This document shows, one piece after another, positions 12,106 to 13,821 of a DNA stretch of 13,821 nt. Under the pieces are notes generated by a model, which made no database searches, was not told where the DNA came from, and saw only the letters and a list, made by a program, of their open reading frames with translations. Location: NCBI GenBank assembly GCA_900549555.1, contig UROO01000047.1, positions 1 through 13,821 on the forward strand. The letters run 5' to 3'. The stretch is from an uncultured Collinsella sp. (GTDB taxonomy: Bacteria > Actinomycetota > Coriobacteriia > Coriobacteriales > Coriobacteriaceae). Numbering within the stretch: the first letter of the stretch is position 1; each line of letters starts with the position of its first letter. A program made the position numbers and the translations under genes.

Positions 12106-13043
12106 TAGGCAGCCTCGATGCGATGGTAAATATCATCAACGACCTCATCGATCGTAAACTCATCCATATCGAACCACACGATGCGATCGTCACGCTTAAA
12201 CCAGGATAGCTGGCGCTTGGCATAGCGACGTGAACGCATCTTGATAAGCTCACGGGCCTCATCCATGGTAATAGCGCCACGCAAGGCATCAATAATCTCT
12301 TTGTAACCGATTGCCTGCATCGACGTCAGTGCATCGCCCAGGCCCTGGTCCATAAGGCCACGGACCTCATCAACCAGTCCCTGCTCAAACATAAGGTCGA
12401 CACGCAGGTTAATGCGCTCATAGAGCACTTCACGGCTACGCGTCAGACCAAACCACAAGGCATGATAACGCTCGCGCGGGACGCTGAATTTCGACTTTTG
12501 CTGGGCATATGACACGCCGTCATCGTGCATCTCGAGCGCACGAATCACACGACGCACGTTATGGGGATGAATCACGGCAGCAGATTCCGGATCGCGCTCG
12601 GCAAGCAAGGCATGCAATGCTTCCTCGCCAATACGCTCAGCAAGTTCCTGATAGCCCGCGCGACGCTTGTCCTCGAGTTCTCCCGAAGGAAAATCCATTT
12701 CATCGAGTGCAGCCTTGAGATACAAGCCCGTACCGCCGCAAAAGACCGGAAGCCGTTGCTCGCCAAGCAAACGCTCGATATGCGCCCGGGCATCAGACTG
12801 ATAGAGCGCAGCGGAATACGCGACGCCCGGATCTACGATATCGACAAGGCGCAGGGGCACCGAGCACTCCTCGGGCAACATCTTGGCCGTACCAATGTCC
12901 ATGCCGCGATAGATTTGCATCGCGTCGCACGACAACACTTCGGACGATAGACGAGCGGCCAGGCGGTCGGCAACATCGCTTTTTCCGACCGCTGTCGGAC
13001 CGACAATCGCTACAGCAGAAAGGCTTGCACCAGGAGAAATCAT
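12105..13043 (-). CDS. miaA: tRNA dimethylallyltransferase
   Basis: MiaA adds dimethylallyl from DMAPP to N6 of adenosine 37 in tRNAs reading UNN codons, making i6A, the substrate of MiaB. The 312-residue protein carries the P-loop GPTAVGKS (15-22), the SCDAMQIYRGMDIGTAK block (38-54) with catalytic Asp40, VDIVDP, PVFCGGTGLYLKA, and NVRRVIRALE. The ATG at 13043 is chosen because it overlaps the miaB stop by one base (TAATG) and begins just before the first beta strand. A longer in-frame reading to 13082 would overlap miaB by 40 bases without similarity. Middle gene of the miaB-miaA-hflX unit. Confidence 0.96.
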   Translation of the reverse strand: MISPGASLSAVAIVGPTAVGKSDVADRLAARLSSEVLSCDAMQIYRGMDIGTAKMLPEECSVPLRLVDIVDPGVAYSAALYQSDARAHIERLLGEQRLPVFCGGTGLYLKAALDEMDFPSGELEDKRRAGYQELAERIGEEALHALLAERDPESAAVIHPHNVRRVIRALEMHDDGVSYAQQKSKFSVPRERYHALWFGLTRSREVLYERINLRVDLMFEQGLVDEVRGLMDQGLGDALTSMQAIGYKEIIDALRGAITMDEARELIKMRSRRYAKRQLSWFKRDDRIVWFDMDEFTIDEVVDDIYHRIEAA

Positions 13044-13778
13044 TAGCGAGGCTCGCCCACGACGGAGCCAGACAGATACCACGTCTTGGCGACATCAATA
13101 TCAACATCGACGATTTTGCCGATGAGTTGATCGATGCTATAGCCAGCAGGAATCGGCGCATGCACCGTCTGGTTCTTGGGGCTCTTGCCCAGAAGGACAG
13201 CGTCGTTCTTCTTGCTCGTACCCTCAATAAGTGAAGGCACCACGGTGTGAAGCTCGCCCTGGTTATACTCGTGCGCCGTCGTCTCGATAACCTTGACCAG
13301 ACGGTTAAAGCGCTCAAGGATAACCTCATGCGGGGTGGGATCATAAATCTCAGCTGCCGGGGTACCGGCGCGCTTGGAGTAAATAAACGTGTAGGCCTGG
13401 GCATAGCGCACCGTCTCGGCAAGCGAGAGCGTCTGTTCAAAGTCTTCCTCAGTCTCGCCCGGGAAGCCCACAATGATGTCGGTCGAAAGCGCAATATCGG
13501 GCATACGGTTACGAATACGATCGACCAGGCCCAGATAATCCTCGCGCGTGTACCGACGATTCATCTCTTTAAGGATGCGCGTAGAACCCGACTGAACGGC
13601 CAAGTGAAGCTGCGGCATGACGGCAGGTGTCTCGGCCATAGCATCAATGGTCTCGGGCAGCAGATCTTTAGGATGCGAGGAGGTAAAGAAGATGCGCTCG
13701 ACGCCCGTATCGCCCACCGCGCGCAGCAAATCGGCAAAGCGCGGCTTGCCAAAGAGATCGCGACCGTAGGAGTTAACG
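13043..13778 (-). CDS. miaB: tRNA-2-methylthio-N6-dimethylallyladenosine synthase MiaB, C-terminal part
   Basis: MiaB is a radical-SAM iron-sulfur enzyme that methylthiolates i6A37 to ms2i6A37, using the product of the adjacent miaA. The visible 244 residues begin at VNSYG, which matches the family's LGQNVNSYG motif, and run through VERIFFTSSHPKDL, MPQLHLAVQSGS, STDIIVGFPGETEEDF and FIYSKRAGTPAA. A TRAM RNA-binding domain (about the last 60 residues, ending YLSGSVVGEP) closes it. The N-terminal UPF0004 domain and the CxxxCxxC radical-SAM cluster are missing because the contig ends, not because of mutation. Upstream of 13778 the frame continues into adapter, creating the false N-terminus MGSEMCIRDS, which must be trimmed. 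Confidence 0.96.
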
Positions 13779-13821
13779 CTGTCTCTTATACACATCTCCG
13801 AGCCCACGAGACGGACTCCTA
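13779..13821. other. Illumina Nextera adapter and i7 index contamination
   Basis: CTGTCTCTTATACACATCT (13779-13797) is the Tn5 mosaic-end reverse complement used in Nextera libraries. It is followed by CCGAGCCCACGAGAC (13798-13812), the Nextera read-2 adapter. GGACTCCT (13813-13820) matches the i7 index N705, and the last A is the first base of the flow-cell adapter. This is sequencing read-through left at a contig end, not organism DNA or a transposon end. Confidence 0.97.

Noticed and set aside
13779..13797. Tn5/IS50-like transposon end
   Set aside because: The mosaic end is directly followed by Nextera adapter and index bases and the contig end, so it is library contamination rather than a mobile element.

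Overview
The window reads as one end of a draft contig from a high-GC Gram-positive gut-type actinobacterium of the class Coriobacteriia, most likely Collinsella or a close relative. I infer this from GC-rich codon use, a GarA/OdhI-type FHA gene followed directly by an FtsR-type MerR gene (an actinobacterial arrangement), a LexA/LysM divergent pair, and protein sequences of generally Collinsella-like character. No rRNA, tRNA, CRISPR array, transposase or phage gene is visible. The last 43 bases (13779-13821) are Illumina Nextera adapter plus index, not genomic DNA, so the organism's sequence stops at 13778 inside miaB.

Layout. (1) 154-3190, + strand: a compact run of an FHA-domain signalling protein, an FtsR-like MerR regulator, adenine phosphoribosyltransferase (apt), and a secreted coiled-coil NlpC/P60 cell-wall peptidase. 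(2) 3369-5132: a DegV-family fatty-acid-binding protein (+) converges on a DUF1836/MerR-like regulator (-). Both promoter regions carry dyads built on the same CTAGAT half-site, which suggests a local regulatory circuit. (3) 5133-7490: thioredoxin reductase (trxB, -) is divergent from an MGDG-synthase/UgtP-type glycolipid glycosyltransferase (+). (4) 7491-7926: a gene-free 436-bp patch with two long quasi-palindromic repeat elements and a half copy of the same family. (5) 7927-10831: an SOS/DNA-metabolism cluster. lexA followed by a translationally coupled membrane acyltransferase reads rightward. A YneA-like LysM membrane protein followed by nrdR and dut reads leftward. The lexA/LysM intergenic region holds two strong LexA boxes and one weaker one. 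(6) 10816-13778, - strand: miaB (3' part), miaA and hflX joined by two one-base TAATG overlaps; this is a tRNA-A37 modification and ribosome-rescue operon.

The genes are nearly all housekeeping or regulatory. The most interesting non-textbook signals are the palindromic repeat family, whose outer arms differ in sequence but stay self-complementary; the shared CTAGAT operators; a hairpin whose arm contains the nrdR start codon; and the possible SOS link to nrdR, dut and the DUF1624 acyltransferase.
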